DNA of 20,474 nt from positions 1 to 20,474 of the forward strand of contig QHOF01000070.1 in the NCBI GenBank assembly GCA_003219335.1, in the 5' to 3' direction. Shown here in pieces: positions 1 through 7,433 of this stretch (positions are counted from its first letter, which is position 1; every line of letters begins with the position of its first letter). The stretch comes from Verrucomicrobiota bacterium (GTDB lineage Bacteria > Verrucomicrobiota > Verrucomicrobiia > Chthoniobacterales > UBA10450). Made by a program: the position numbers and the translations under genes. Under the pieces are notes generated by a model. That model was given only the letters and a program-made list of their open reading frames with translations, was not told where the DNA came from and made no database searches.

Positions 1-981
1 GACCCGAGCATCATGGCCTATTTCAAACCGAACCAGCCACTGCGCGACGGCTTGGAATTCGTCGATCGCACCGGCGGCTCCAACCCGCTAACACTGGTCG
101 TGTCCGCGAGGAACGGCAGCCTGCTGAACACGGACGAGGCTTACCAAAAAATGTGGAGACTCCACGGCGCGTTGGAGAACGAGAAAGACGTAGGGACTGT
201 AATTTCGCTGCCGACTCTTCTGGCCGAAGGCGACCGCACGCCGTTTTCGTTTCTGATCAGCTACGAAAAAATGATGGAGATCATGGCGCAACCGAAGTAC
301 GCGCGCGTGTCAAAAAGTTTTGTCACCGACGACCGCAAAGAAGCGGTATTCATGCTCAGGATGATCGAGGCGCGCCGGGCGAAATACCGCGTCGATGTGG
401 TGAACGATCTTCGCGCCGTGTGCCGGAAATACGGATTCCACGTTGACCTCGTCGGCGGCATTTACTATTTGCAGGGGCGCCTGGCCAAGCTGGTCGCGGA
501 CAGTCTAGTGACCGGATTGTTCTGGCTAAATGTGTTGTTCATTGTGGTCGCGTTCGTCGTCGCCCGATCCATCCGCGGCGCGTTTGCCATGATCGCGAGC
601 CTGACGCTTGTGCCCCTGTCGATGCTCGGAGGCATCGGCTGGTTTCATGTGCCGGTGGACATCATCTCGGCGCCGGCAACAAACGTCTGCATTGGCATCG
701 CCATCGATTCGATGATTCATCTTGTCTTCGGCGTGCGTCGCGCGCAGCGAGATGGGAAAAAAGGCTGGGCTGCATGGGTATTCGCGCGTGAAGAACAATG
801 GCGCGGGATCGTCTATTCGGATCTGATCATCGCCGCCGGCTTCGCCATTTTCGTGCTCTCGGATTTTCCGCCGACGCAGCGGTTCGGTCTCGTGGTGCTC
901 GCCGGATGCGTCATCGACATTCTGGCGAATCTTCTTGTTCTGCCGCTGCTCGGCGGCGCACCGTTAAAAAAGCGCGATTGA
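1..981 (+). CDS. RND/MMPL-family exporter, C-terminal part (5' end outside window)
   Basis: The frame is open to the first base of the window, with four in-frame codons before the first ATG at 13, so this is the 3' part of a longer gene. What is visible is a soluble, probably periplasmic, stretch (about residues 1-155 of the visible part). It is followed by about five hydrophobic helices arranged as in the second half of an RND transporter: a helix near 165-185, then GAFAMIAS..., then the conserved GIAIDSMIHL segment typical of MMPL/HpnN-like proteins, then two last helices ending in LLVLPLLGG. RND proteins of this class move lipids or hydrophobic compounds using the proton gradient. The next gene begins about 30 bases downstream on the same strand and is a sphingolipid desaturase, so export of the lipid made by this operon is a reasonable inference. 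The substrate cannot be read from sequence. Confidence 0.85.
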   Translation, partial: DPSIMAYFKPNQPLRDGLEFVDRTGGSNPLTLVVSARNGSLLNTDEAYQKMWRLHGALENEKDVGTVISLPTLLAEGDRTPFSFLISYEKMMEIMAQPKYARVSKSFVTDDRKEAVFMLRMIEARRAKYRVDVVNDLRAVCRKYGFHVDLVGGIYYLQGRLAKLVADSLVTGLFWLNVLFIVVAFVVARSIRGAFAMIASLTLVPLSMLGGIGWFHVPVDIISAPATNVCIGIAIDSMIHLVFGVRRAQRDGKKGWAAWVFAREEQWRGIVYSDLIIAAGFAIFVLSDFPPTQRFGLVVLAGCVIDILANLLVLPLLGGAPLKKRD

Positions 982-1014
982 GCATGCGGCTGCGATGCAA
1001 TAGTTTGAAGGGTG

Positions 1015-2043
1015 ATGCAGGCCGCGTTTTACCAGTCAGACTCTGAACAGCCGCATCCGGGGCGGGCGCGGGGGATCATCAAAGCGCACCCGGAAGTACG
1101 GCAATTGATGGTGCGTAATCCATGGACTGCGCTGATCGCGGTCTCGATCCTGATCGTGCAAACAGCGATCGCGTACGGAATGGGGCGACTGGGTTTCGGT
1201 TATTGGTGGCTGAGCCTGCTGATTGCGTTTTGCGTGGGCGCATTCGCTAATCATGCCAATTACGTCATCATTCATGACGCGACGCATAACCTGATTTTCC
1301 GGAACCCGGACTGGAACAAAATGGTCGCCGTCATCGCCGATCTGCCGAACCTCACGCCGGGCGCGATGGGGTTTCGCGTTTATCATTTGAAACATCATGC
1401 GCATCAGGGCGACTACGAATACGACGCGGACCTGGCGAATCATTGGGAAGCCCGACTCGTGGGCAACAAATGGTATCGGAAAGCGATCTGGCTGATGCTC
1501 TTTCCATTTTTCCAGCTGACGCGCCCGCCACGATTGAAGGCGATCAAGATGTGGGACCGCTGGTTCTCGATCAATCTCGCGTGCGCGGTCGTGTACGATG
1601 TGGCGATCGTCTATTTCTTTGGCTGGGCCGGATTTCTGTATCTGGTGTTCGCGTTTTTGTTTTCGATTGGATTGCATCCAGTCGGCGCGCGCTGGATTCA
1701 GGAGCATTACACGTACGATTTCGACCAGGAGACGTTCAGTTATTACGGGCCGATCAATCGCGTGGCTCTGAACATGGGTTATCACAATGAACACCACGAT
1801 TTGCCATCGATCCCATGGAACAACCTGCCGAAGTTGCGCGCCATGGCGCCGGAATTTTACGAGAACCTGAGGTATCACTCCTCATGGAGCCGGTTGCTTT
1901 TGCAGTTCATTTTTGACAAGCGATACAGCCTGTATTCGCGAGTCGAACGGATGAAAGAAAAGGACGGGATTCACGAGGCTTCACAGACAGTAAACCACCG
2001 AAATGGCAGTCTTGATCTCAGTGCCCGGCCCATTAGGTTTTAG
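1015..2043 (+). CDS. Dihydroceramide delta4-desaturase-like membrane desaturase (DEGS family)
   Basis: This is a membrane di-iron fatty acid desaturase of about 342 residues. The three histidine boxes are HDATH (87-91), HLKHH (124-128) and HNEHH (257-261). The resemblance goes beyond generic desaturases: the N-terminal QPH...I..HPE...LM stretch, the SYYGP motif (242-246), the NMGYHNEHHDLPSIP block and the C-terminal FYENL.YHSSW / YSRVERM segment follow eukaryotic sphingolipid delta4-desaturase (DEGS1) nearly position by position. DEGS enzymes put the 4,5-trans double bond into dihydroceramide in the membrane, with electrons from cytochrome b5 or a ferredoxin. ATG 1015 is used, but GTG 1012 directly before it is equally possible. 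A GAAGGG precedes it closely. The stop is 2 bases from the hydroxylase gene downstream, so the two are probably co-expressed. The alternative is a fatty-acyl desaturase acting on other lipids; the SPT gene nearby argues for a ceramide substrate. Confidence 0.88.
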   Translation: MQAAFYQSDSEQPHPGRARGIIKAHPEVRQLMVRNPWTALIAVSILIVQTAIAYGMGRLGFGYWWLSLLIAFCVGAFANHANYVIIHDATHNLIFRNPDWNKMVAVIADLPNLTPGAMGFRVYHLKHHAHQGDYEYDADLANHWEARLVGNKWYRKAIWLMLFPFFQLTRPPRLKAIKMWDRWFSINLACAVVYDVAIVYFFGWAGFLYLVFAFLFSIGLHPVGARWIQEHYTYDFDQETFSYYGPINRVALNMGYHNEHHDLPSIPWNNLPKLRAMAPEFYENLRYHSSWSRLLLQFIFDKRYSLYSRVERMKEKDGIHEASQTVNHRNGSLDLSARPIRF

Positions 2044-2045
2044 GT

Positions 2046-2660
2046 ATGGCTGAGCGACACTACGTCTCGACCAAGAGTGAAACGGTCCGCATGTTCGAGA
2101 GCGATTTCGTGGAATTTTTTTCGCGCGTTCACCCGGCCACGCCGTTGATCCTGTATTTGCCGGTAGTGGGCTTCATGCTTTACCTCGCGCTATCGCGGCA
2201 AAAATTGTCGATCTTCGCTGTCGCAGCATTTTTCCTGCTCGGCGTCATCCTTTGGACGCTGTTCGAATACCTCATCCACCGATATATTTTCCATTACGAA
2301 CCGAAGACACGCGTCGGAAAACGGTTGCACTACATCATTCACGGGGTGCATCACGATTACCCAAACGATGCAAAAAGGCTGGTGATGCCGCCCAGTATCA
2401 GCGTACCGCTTGCGATTCTTTTCTACGGCGTGTTCCTGTTAATTTTCGGGCGCTTTGCGCCGAGCGCATTCGCCGGACTGGTGTTCGGCTATGTCTGCTA
2501 CGACATGCTCCATTACGCGATCCATCATTTCTCCGTGAAACACGGTGCGTGGCTCTGGCTGAAGCAGTATCATCTTCGCCATCATTACAGAGATGACCAC
2601 GTCGGGTTCGGCATCAGCTCGCCGCTTTGGGACTACGTCTTTCGCACCAGGCGCAGGTAA
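2046..2660 (+). CDS. Fatty acid/ceramide 2-hydroxylase (FA2H/Scs7-type, no cytochrome b5 domain)
   Basis: This 204-residue protein belongs to the sterol desaturase/fatty acid hydroxylase superfamily of di-metal membrane enzymes. Hydrophobic segments lie near 33-70 and 118-160. Histidine motifs occur in the family order: EYLIHRYIFH (74-83), H..IHGVHH (95-103), YDMLHYAIHH (152-161) and YHLRHH (175-180), then GFGISSPLWDYVF near the C-terminus. The GxHH, RLV.PP and GFGIS.LWDY pattern is that of FA2H/Scs7, which hydroxylate C2 of the ceramide N-acyl chain. Eukaryotic versions carry an N-terminal cytochrome b5 domain. This one lacks it, as expected for a bacterial homologue, so a separate electron donor is needed. 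It starts 2 bases after the desaturase stop and probably acts on the same ceramide. A carotenoid or sterol hydroxylase role is less likely given these motifs. Confidence 0.85.
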   Translation: MAERHYVSTKSETVRMFESDFVEFFSRVHPATPLILYLPVVGFMLYLALSRQKLSIFAVAAFFLLGVILWTLFEYLIHRYIFHYEPKTRVGKRLHYIIHGVHHDYPNDAKRLVMPPSISVPLAILFYGVFLLIFGRFAPSAFAGLVFGYVCYDMLHYAIHHFSVKHGAWLWLKQYHLRHHYRDDHVGFGISSPLWDYVFRTRRR

Positions 2661-2723
2661 TCGCCCTATCCGGGTAGCCGCACATCCTCCTGAAAAATCG
2701 GACGCTACAGTTGCACTAAAGTC

Positions 2724-2752
2724 TTGTCCTTAAATCCGAAACCCCATAGATT
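2724..2752 (+). promoter_or_regulatory. Weak sigma70-like promoter candidate upstream of the SPT gene
   Basis: TTGTCC (2724-2729) and TAGATT (2747-2752) are separated by 17 bases, each matching four of six consensus bases. It lies in the 237-base gap between the hydroxylase stop and the preferred SPT start. The match is weak and could be chance. The gap itself, unlike the tight spacing elsewhere in this operon, is the main reason to suspect an internal promoter. Confidence 0.2.
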
Positions 2753-2807
2753 GGCTGCCCCGACGCGAAAACTCTGTGGTCTGTCAATGGCAGTGGAAAA
2801 ACCTCGT

Positions 2808-2813
2808 AAGGAG
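2808..2813 (+). promoter_or_regulatory. Shine-Dalgarno AAGGAG for a leader ORF before SPT
   Basis: This is a perfect AAGGAG, four bases before GTG 2818. It is one of the few strong ribosome sites in the window. It is not in register to serve an SPT start: GTG 2818 is in a different frame from the SPT gene. It therefore points to a short upstream ORF. The 4-base spacing is a little short. Confidence 0.4.
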
Positions 2814-2817
2814 TCTG

Positions 2818-2898
2818 GTGAAACACAAAATTGTCCAGTTTTGCTGGGAAATACCGTCCGTCGAGAGGCGAGCGAGCGAAACACACTGTACAGCCTGA
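2818..2898 (+). CDS. Candidate 26-codon leader peptide coupled to SPT
   Basis: GTG 2818, preceded by AAGGAG, opens a 26-codon frame (begins MKHKIVQF, ends ETHCTA). Its TGA at 2896-2898 shares one base with ATG 2898, giving the TGATG arrangement typical of translational coupling. This ATG is the start giving the usual SPT length. The peptide is basic and has no recognisable motif or run of one regulatory amino acid. It may simply deliver ribosomes to the SPT start, or it may be chance. No homologue is known to me. Confidence 0.35.
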   Translation: MKHKIVQFCWEIPSVERRASETHCTA

Positions 2899-4157
2899 TG
2901 AACCTGGAGGAAGTCGCGAAACATAGTCTGAGTAATTTCCTGGCGGGCGAAAGTGACGACCCGTTACAAGCGCCGCCGAGCTTTACAAACTGGATGCGCC
3001 AGGGCGCCTGGGCCGCTGAACTGTATGAACCTGAGCTGCTCGCCAGCGCAGACGCCCGCACAATGATCAACTACGACGGCAAACCGCGGCCGGTGATTAA
3101 TCTCTGCTCGTATAATTATCTTGGTCTTGCCAATCATCCCGAAGTACTCGCCGCCGCGCAGGAAGCACTGCGGACACACGGGATGGGAGCGTGCGGTTCG
3201 CCCATGCTTTCAGGCATGACCGATCTCCATCGCGAGCTCGAACGGCGCGTCGCGAAATTTCTTGGCCGCGAGGATGCAATGCTTTTCAACAGCGGTTTTG
3301 GCGGCGCTCTCGGCACCATCTCCGGGCTGTTGCGCAAAAGCGACGTTGCGATTCTGGATAACCGTTCGCATCTCAGTCTTCGCGATGGAGCGGTCCTGTC
3401 GCGGTGTCGCACGGGAAAATTCGAGCATAACGATGCCGCCTCACTCGACGCGGCATTGAGCCGTGAGAAAGCCCGGCGCCAGCTCGTCGTCGTCGAAGGC
3501 ATTTATTCCATGGATGGCGACTTTGGAAATCTAAGGGAACTGCTCGATGTCGCAGACTCTCATGGTGCGAAGGTTTTCATTGACGAAGCGCATTCTATGC
3601 TGGGATGCGGCAAACACGGCCGAGGCGCGGCCGAGCATTTCGGCGTGGAAGACCGGTTCCCGCTGGTTTACGGGACGTTTTCCAAAGCGTTCGGCGCACT
3701 GGGCGGCTTCGTTGCCGGCTCAAAGGAGACGCTGCAATACCTGCGTTTCTACGCGCATCCGTATGTCTATTCGTGTGCGCTACCGCCGGTAGTGATTGCG
3801 GCGATTCTGAAAGCACTGGAACTTGCCATAAGCCACCCGGAGCTGCGCGCGAAACTTTGGGAAAACGCCAATTACTTCTATGCCCAACTGCACAAGCTCG
3901 GGCTCGATACCGGAGCATCCACAACTTACGTGATGCCCATTGTCATCGGTGATCGGGGGCGCATGTATCGGCTCGGCCACGAATTGCGGCGGCGCGGTCT
4001 TTGGGTCGCGCCGGTGGATTATCCAGCGGTGCCGCAAAATCGAATCTGTTTCCGCGCGTGCGTCACTGCCAAACACACGCGGGCGGACCTGGACGAAGCG
4101 CTCAACATTCTCGAGGAGACACTGGTTCCTGCGCTTTTACAAAAGCAAAGCGCCTGA
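2898..4157 (+). CDS. spt: Serine palmitoyltransferase-like alpha-oxoamine synthase
   Basis: This PLP-dependent fold-type I enzyme is expected to condense serine with a fatty acyl thioester to 3-ketosphinganine, the first step of sphingolipid synthesis. From ATG 2898 it has 419 residues, close to the 420 of the soluble Sphingomonas SPT. Visible residues, numbered from this start: SYNYLGL (71-77); H158, expected to stack on PLP; DEAHS with D229 and H232; GTFSKAFG with the Schiff-base lysine K263; R386 near the C-terminus. The GTFSK form is the SPT signature, while KBL and AONS usually have GT.GK. The frame is open upstream to TTG 2724 with another ATG at 2787. These longer starts lack ribosome sites and would add an N-terminus that shows no family resemblance, so 2898 is preferred. 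A leader ORF ends on this start. The CDP-alcohol phosphotransferase follows 17 bases after the stop. AONS or KBL function is the alternative. Confidence 0.87.
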   Translation: MNLEEVAKHSLSNFLAGESDDPLQAPPSFTNWMRQGAWAAELYEPELLASADARTMINYDGKPRPVINLCSYNYLGLANHPEVLAAAQEALRTHGMGACGSPMLSGMTDLHRELERRVAKFLGREDAMLFNSGFGGALGTISGLLRKSDVAILDNRSHLSLRDGAVLSRCRTGKFEHNDAASLDAALSREKARRQLVVVEGIYSMDGDFGNLRELLDVADSHGAKVFIDEAHSMLGCGKHGRGAAEHFGVEDRFPLVYGTFSKAFGALGGFVAGSKETLQYLRFYAHPYVYSCALPPVVIAAILKALELAISHPELRAKLWENANYFYAQLHKLGLDTGASTTYVMPIVIGDRGRMYRLGHELRRRGLWVAPVDYPAVPQNRICFRACVTAKHTRADLDEALNILEETLVPALLQKQSA

Positions 4158-4174
4158 GCTTGCCGAGTAAATCG

Positions 4175-5110
4175 ATGTCGGAGCAGACCGAGACGCTACC
4201 ATCGCGCGTCGAAGCTACCTATAAAGCACGCGAGGTGGAGGGCGTTCTGGATCTCTATTTTTATCGGCCAATAGGGTTTCTGCTGGCCGAGTTTTTCGCG
4301 CGACTCAAGATGACGCCCGCGGCTGTGAGCCTGCTGGCCGGCGTCTGCGGCGTCATTGCGGGGCACCTTTACTTTTATCGGGATCTCCGCATCAACATCG
4401 TGGGCATGGTGCTGCATGTTTGCTCCAATGCGCTGGATAACGCGGACGGCCAGCTCGCGCGTTTGACGCGACGGCAAAGCCGCGAAGGGCGCATCGTTGA
4501 CAGCATCGCCGACCACGTGGTGTTCGCGAGCATTTACGTGCATCTGGTTCTCCGGTATGCGCTCGCAGGTGCGTCGCCAGCGATCTGGTTTCTCGGACTT
4601 GCCGCCGGGATCAGTCACGCGTTGCAAGGCGCGGCAGCTGATTATTACCGCAGCACCTACCTTTATTTTGTAACAAACGGAGCACGCGGCGAACTGGATT
4701 CCTCGTCCGAACTGCGCGCGGACTACCGAAAATTGACCTGGCACCAGCGACCGTGGGACAAACTTTTGCTGGCGCTGTATTGGAATTTCACTCGCCAGCA
4801 GGAGATCCTCGCGCCGCATCTGAAAAAAGTGCGGGAACTGACCGGCCAACTGTTTCAAGGCGAAAGCCCTGACTGGCTAAGAACTCGCTATCAAAATCTG
4901 GCAAGCCCGACCTTGGAATCGTGGCGTTTATTGATGACAAACACGCGGATGTTGGTTTTGTTTGTCCTTCTGTTCATCGGCCAGCCGATTTACTATTTCT
5001 GGTTCGAACTCATCCCGCTCAATCTGCTGCTTGTCTATCTCGTTACGCGCCAGGAACACATGGCTGAATCGCTGGTGGAAGTTGCAGAGCGATGGGGAAA
5101 TTCGGCGTAG
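4175..5110 (+). CDS. CDP-alcohol phosphotransferase (candidate ceramide headgroup transferase)
   Basis: This is a membrane enzyme of 311 residues with the complete CDP-alcohol phosphotransferase signature: D88, D91, G92, A95, R96, G105, D109 and D113. Helices surround the motif, and two more hydrophobic segments lie near the C-terminus (about 250-295) after a charged loop of about 80 residues. The family transfers a phospho-alcohol from a CDP-alcohol to another hydroxyl, or diacylglycerol phosphate the other way round. Sitting 17 bases after the SPT stop and overlapping the N-acyltransferase gene by 19 bases, it is a candidate to form a phosphoceramide such as ceramide phosphoethanolamine or phosphoinositol. 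Insect CPE synthase is from this superfamily. ATG 4175 is chosen because the longer open frame (from 4001) lies inside the SPT gene in another frame. The headgroup cannot be deduced. Confidence 0.85.
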   Translation: MSEQTETLPSRVEATYKAREVEGVLDLYFYRPIGFLLAEFFARLKMTPAAVSLLAGVCGVIAGHLYFYRDLRINIVGMVLHVCSNALDNADGQLARLTRRQSREGRIVDSIADHVVFASIYVHLVLRYALAGASPAIWFLGLAAGISHALQGAAADYYRSTYLYFVTNGARGELDSSSELRADYRKLTWHQRPWDKLLLALYWNFTRQQEILAPHLKKVRELTGQLFQGESPDWLRTRYQNLASPTLESWRLLMTNTRMLVLFVLLFIGQPIYYFWFELIPLNLLLVYLVTRQEHMAESLVEVAERWGNSA

Positions 5111-6273
5111 AGGACGTTTTTCTATTCGTGTCGGACATTGAAGTTTCAGAAGTCATCTCGCGGCGTGAACGCAAAGCGTTCATCAAATTTCCGTGGCAAA
5201 TTTACGCCAACGACCCGACGTGGGTGCCGCCGTTAATCATCGAACGCAAAGGATTTCTCGATCGCAAACGGCATCCATTTTACAGGCACGGCGACGCCGC
5301 ATTATTTCTGGCGTCCCGCAGTCGCGGGAGCAAGGTCGTCGGCCGTATCATGGCCAGCGACGATCCGAATTACAATTCGCTGCATCAATCAAACGTCGGC
5401 TGTTTCGGCTTGTTCGAGTGCATCAACGACCGCGAGGTAGCCGCTGCTCTCTTCGAAGCCGCGGCCAGTTGGCTTCGGAAGAGAGGGCGCACCGAGATAA
5501 TGGGGCCGATCGATTATTCGACCAATTACGTCTGTGGCCTGTTAATCGATGGATTCCAGTTTCCACCCACCATCCTGACCGCGCACAATCCGCCGTACTA
5601 CCGCGAATTGATCGAGAGCTGCGGTTTTACCAAGGCCAAGGATTGGTACGCCTGGTGGTTCGCTGACCCGTCGAAAGCCGTGGCACATTTGCGACCGCTG
5701 GTCGCGCGGTTCCAAAGACGCTGTCCCGCGGCAATTCGGCCGGCAAATCTGAAGAACCTTCACAATGAGAGCGGACGGCTTCGTGAAATTTTCAATCAGG
5801 CATGGCAAAAGAATTGGGGCTTCGTGCCGTTCACACAAGCGGAAATCGATTTCATGACCGAAGAACTGAAGCCGTTACTGGCTTCGGATCTCGCCTGGAT
5901 CGCTGAGATCGGGAATGAACCTGTCGGATTCATTTTGTGTTTGCCTGACATCAACGTTGTCCTGCGCGATATCAACGGGCGCCTGACTCGTTTTGGGCTT
6001 CCGATCGGTCTGATCAAATTGCTGCTGTACAAAAAACGCATCCGAAAAGCGCGCCTGATTGCTCTAGGGGTCGTCGAAAAATATCGCCGCACCGGAATCG
6101 CCGAGATGCTGGTGTTGCGCATTATTGAAGAACCAATGATCAAACGCGGGATGAGCGGCGAATTGAGCATGACGCTGGAAGACAATTTTATGATCAACCG
6201 CTTTCTCGAGGCGATCGGCGCAGAGCGCTACAAAACCTACCGCATCTACAGCAAATCAATCGACCGGGCATAA
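5092..6273 (+). CDS. Long GNAT-fold N-acyltransferase (candidate bacterial ceramide synthase)
   Basis: This 393-residue protein has two visible parts. The N-terminal part has FIKFPWQIY...WVPPL (30-48), FLDRKRHPFY (55-64), CFGLFEC (104-110) and GPIDYSTNYVCGLLIDGF (138-155), the hallmarks of an uncharacterised family that includes E. coli YghO. The C-terminal part is a GNAT core with the acyl-CoA loop in VVEKYRRTGIAEM (around 330-342). No signal peptide or transmembrane helix is obvious. Bacterial ceramide synthesis in Caulobacter is known to use an N-acyltransferase unrelated to eukaryotic CerS. As the only acyltransferase in this SPT operon, this protein is the natural candidate for N-acylating the long-chain base. 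That role is inference. The gene overlaps the preceding one by 19 bases. GTG 5128, 13 bases after AGAGGA, is an alternative start. Confidence 0.8.
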   Translation: MGKFGVEDVFLFVSDIEVSEVISRRERKAFIKFPWQIYANDPTWVPPLIIERKGFLDRKRHPFYRHGDAALFLASRSRGSKVVGRIMASDDPNYNSLHQSNVGCFGLFECINDREVAAALFEAAASWLRKRGRTEIMGPIDYSTNYVCGLLIDGFQFPPTILTAHNPPYYRELIESCGFTKAKDWYAWWFADPSKAVAHLRPLVARFQRRCPAAIRPANLKNLHNESGRLREIFNQAWQKNWGFVPFTQAEIDFMTEELKPLLASDLAWIAEIGNEPVGFILCLPDINVVLRDINGRLTRFGLPIGLIKLLLYKKRIRKARLIALGVVEKYRRTGIAEMLVLRIIEEPMIKRGMSGELSMTLEDNFMINRFLEAIGAERYKTYRIYSKSIDRA

Positions 6274-6693
6274 TTCTCCACCTTTCCAGCTTTCTTTACT
6301 TCGAGCGTTTGCGGAAGTTTCCGAATGTCATGTACCGCAGCACGAAGAGGTTTTATAGTATTTTGCAGCCGTTGAGTGAGCGTATCAGTGCTCTTCTGGC
6401 CATATGCATTCCTGGTTGTTGTCATTTCATCGATTACCCAGCGGTGCCTTTCCGGAGTCAGCGTTACTGGCGATGTTCTGTGGCCCCGGCCAGGCACTCT
6501 GCCGTTGTCCCTGTTCGGTGAAGGCTCCTTGGACGGTAATCTCCAGTTTCCCGTCAACAGAACGGGGGGGATGTTCACCGCGAAAATGGGCATGGCAAAT
6601 CACTTCGTGCAGCAGGTTTTGACTCGCGCGGCGTGACCTGCCAAGTTATGCGAGTCTTAATCCATTCCAAATTTCCACAGGACGCTGAATTTG
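6274..6693 (+). other. Intergenic region with no recognised gene
   Basis: There are about 420 bases between the acyltransferase stop and the second CDP-alcohol phosphotransferase. Short open frames occur on both strands (for example 6246-6593 minus and 6376-6636 plus). None has a ribosome site, a family motif or an amino-acid pattern that convinces me. No tRNA, terminator hairpin with T-tract or repeat was seen. The 5' regulatory region of the downstream gene must lie here, including AGGA at 6679-6682. Confidence 0.5.
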
Positions 6694-7401
6694 ATGAGCA
6701 AGCCCCAAGACGGTTTCGTTTCGCGGTTTTTAAATCGACCGATTTCGCGACGCATCACGCGTTTTCTCCTCCGGTTTCCGATTCATCCCAACACATGCAC
6801 AGTATCAATTTTTGTACTGCCGGTGATCGCAAGCGTGTTCCTAATGCGGGGCGATTACGTAAGTGTCGTCGGCGGCGCGGCCATTTTTCAACTGTTCAGT
6901 ATTCTTGATGGTTGCGACGGCGAAATTGCACGCGCCAAAAATTTGGAATCAAAATTCGGGGAACGCCTAGATTACTTTTGCGATTTTATCGCAAGCCTCA
7001 TTTATGTGCTGGCGCTTGGGTTTGGGCTTCATCATGCAAGCGAAGGAATCGTTTGCGCCGTGCTGATTACGGCGAACGAATGGCTTCTGCATGGGGGCAG
7101 CACTCCAATGTGGATTGCTTCGTCGGAGTTGCATGAGTCGTTTTACCCAAGACACCACGGAATGATCGGGCATTCCGGTTTGCTCAACCTAGGCGAACGA
7201 TTTGCGTGGTGGGCTTTTCAGCTGACCAAGCGAGACGTCGCTATTTTCGTTTTTCTGCTGCTGGCGGTCCTGAACTTGGTGAACTGGATCCTGTATCTTT
7301 GGACGATTGTTGCCGGCACAAGCCTCGTTCTGAACGCGATCGCCACGATCAGGGCCGGCCTTGACCAGGGCGATGTTGCTGTGCGCGAGCCGCGGTCATG
7401 A
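6694..7401 (+). CDS. CDP-alcohol phosphotransferase, DIPPS-like
   Basis: This integral membrane protein of 235 residues has a full CDP-alcohol phosphotransferase signature: D72, D75, G76, A79, R80, G89, D93 and D97. The N-terminal KPQDGFVSRFLNRPIS block and the LDGCDGEIAR.....SKFG form strongly resemble the synthase half of archaeal/thermophile IPCT/DIPPS, which joins CDP-inositol to inositol-1-phosphate. Hydrophobic segments follow at about 98-125 and 185-225. TTG 6691 directly before ATG 6694 is better spaced from AGGA (6679-6682), so either may start it. The gene converges on the cytidylyltransferase gene with a 32-base gap. The pair looks like a split IPCT/DIPPS. The product could be a phosphoinositol or other phosphopolyol lipid. 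The acceptor is unknown. Confidence 0.87.
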   Translation: MSKPQDGFVSRFLNRPISRRITRFLLRFPIHPNTCTVSIFVLPVIASVFLMRGDYVSVVGGAAIFQLFSILDGCDGEIARAKNLESKFGERLDYFCDFIASLIYVLALGFGLHHASEGIVCAVLITANEWLLHGGSTPMWIASSELHESFYPRHHGMIGHSGLLNLGERFAWWAFQLTKRDVAIFVFLLLAVLNLVNWILYLWTIVAGTSLVLNAIATIRAGLDQGDVAVREPRS

Positions 7402-7433
7402 CTGCGGTGCGCCGGCCGGAATACCTGTCGATC

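Noticed and set aside
1036..1878. 280-codon minus-strand frame opposite the desaturase
   Set aside because: Histidine- and arginine-rich shadow of a clearly conserved gene on the plus strand.
4001..4174. N-terminal extension of the first CDP-alcohol phosphotransferase to 369 residues
   Set aside because: The extension lies inside the SPT gene in another frame and shows no family resemblance; ATG 4175 gives a normal length.
6311..6326. Short inverted repeat CGGAA/TTCCG after the sphingolipid operon
   Set aside because: A 5-base stem with a 2-base loop and no T-tract cannot be called a terminator.
6246..6593. 115-codon minus-strand frame in the gap after the acyltransferase gene
   Set aside because: It has no ribosome site, no recognised motif and an overlap with the end of the acyltransferase gene; its composition looks like chance translation.
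6376..6636. 86-codon plus-strand frame in the same gap, mildly hydrophobic at its start
   Set aside because: It has no ribosome site, no family pattern and competing frames of similar length.
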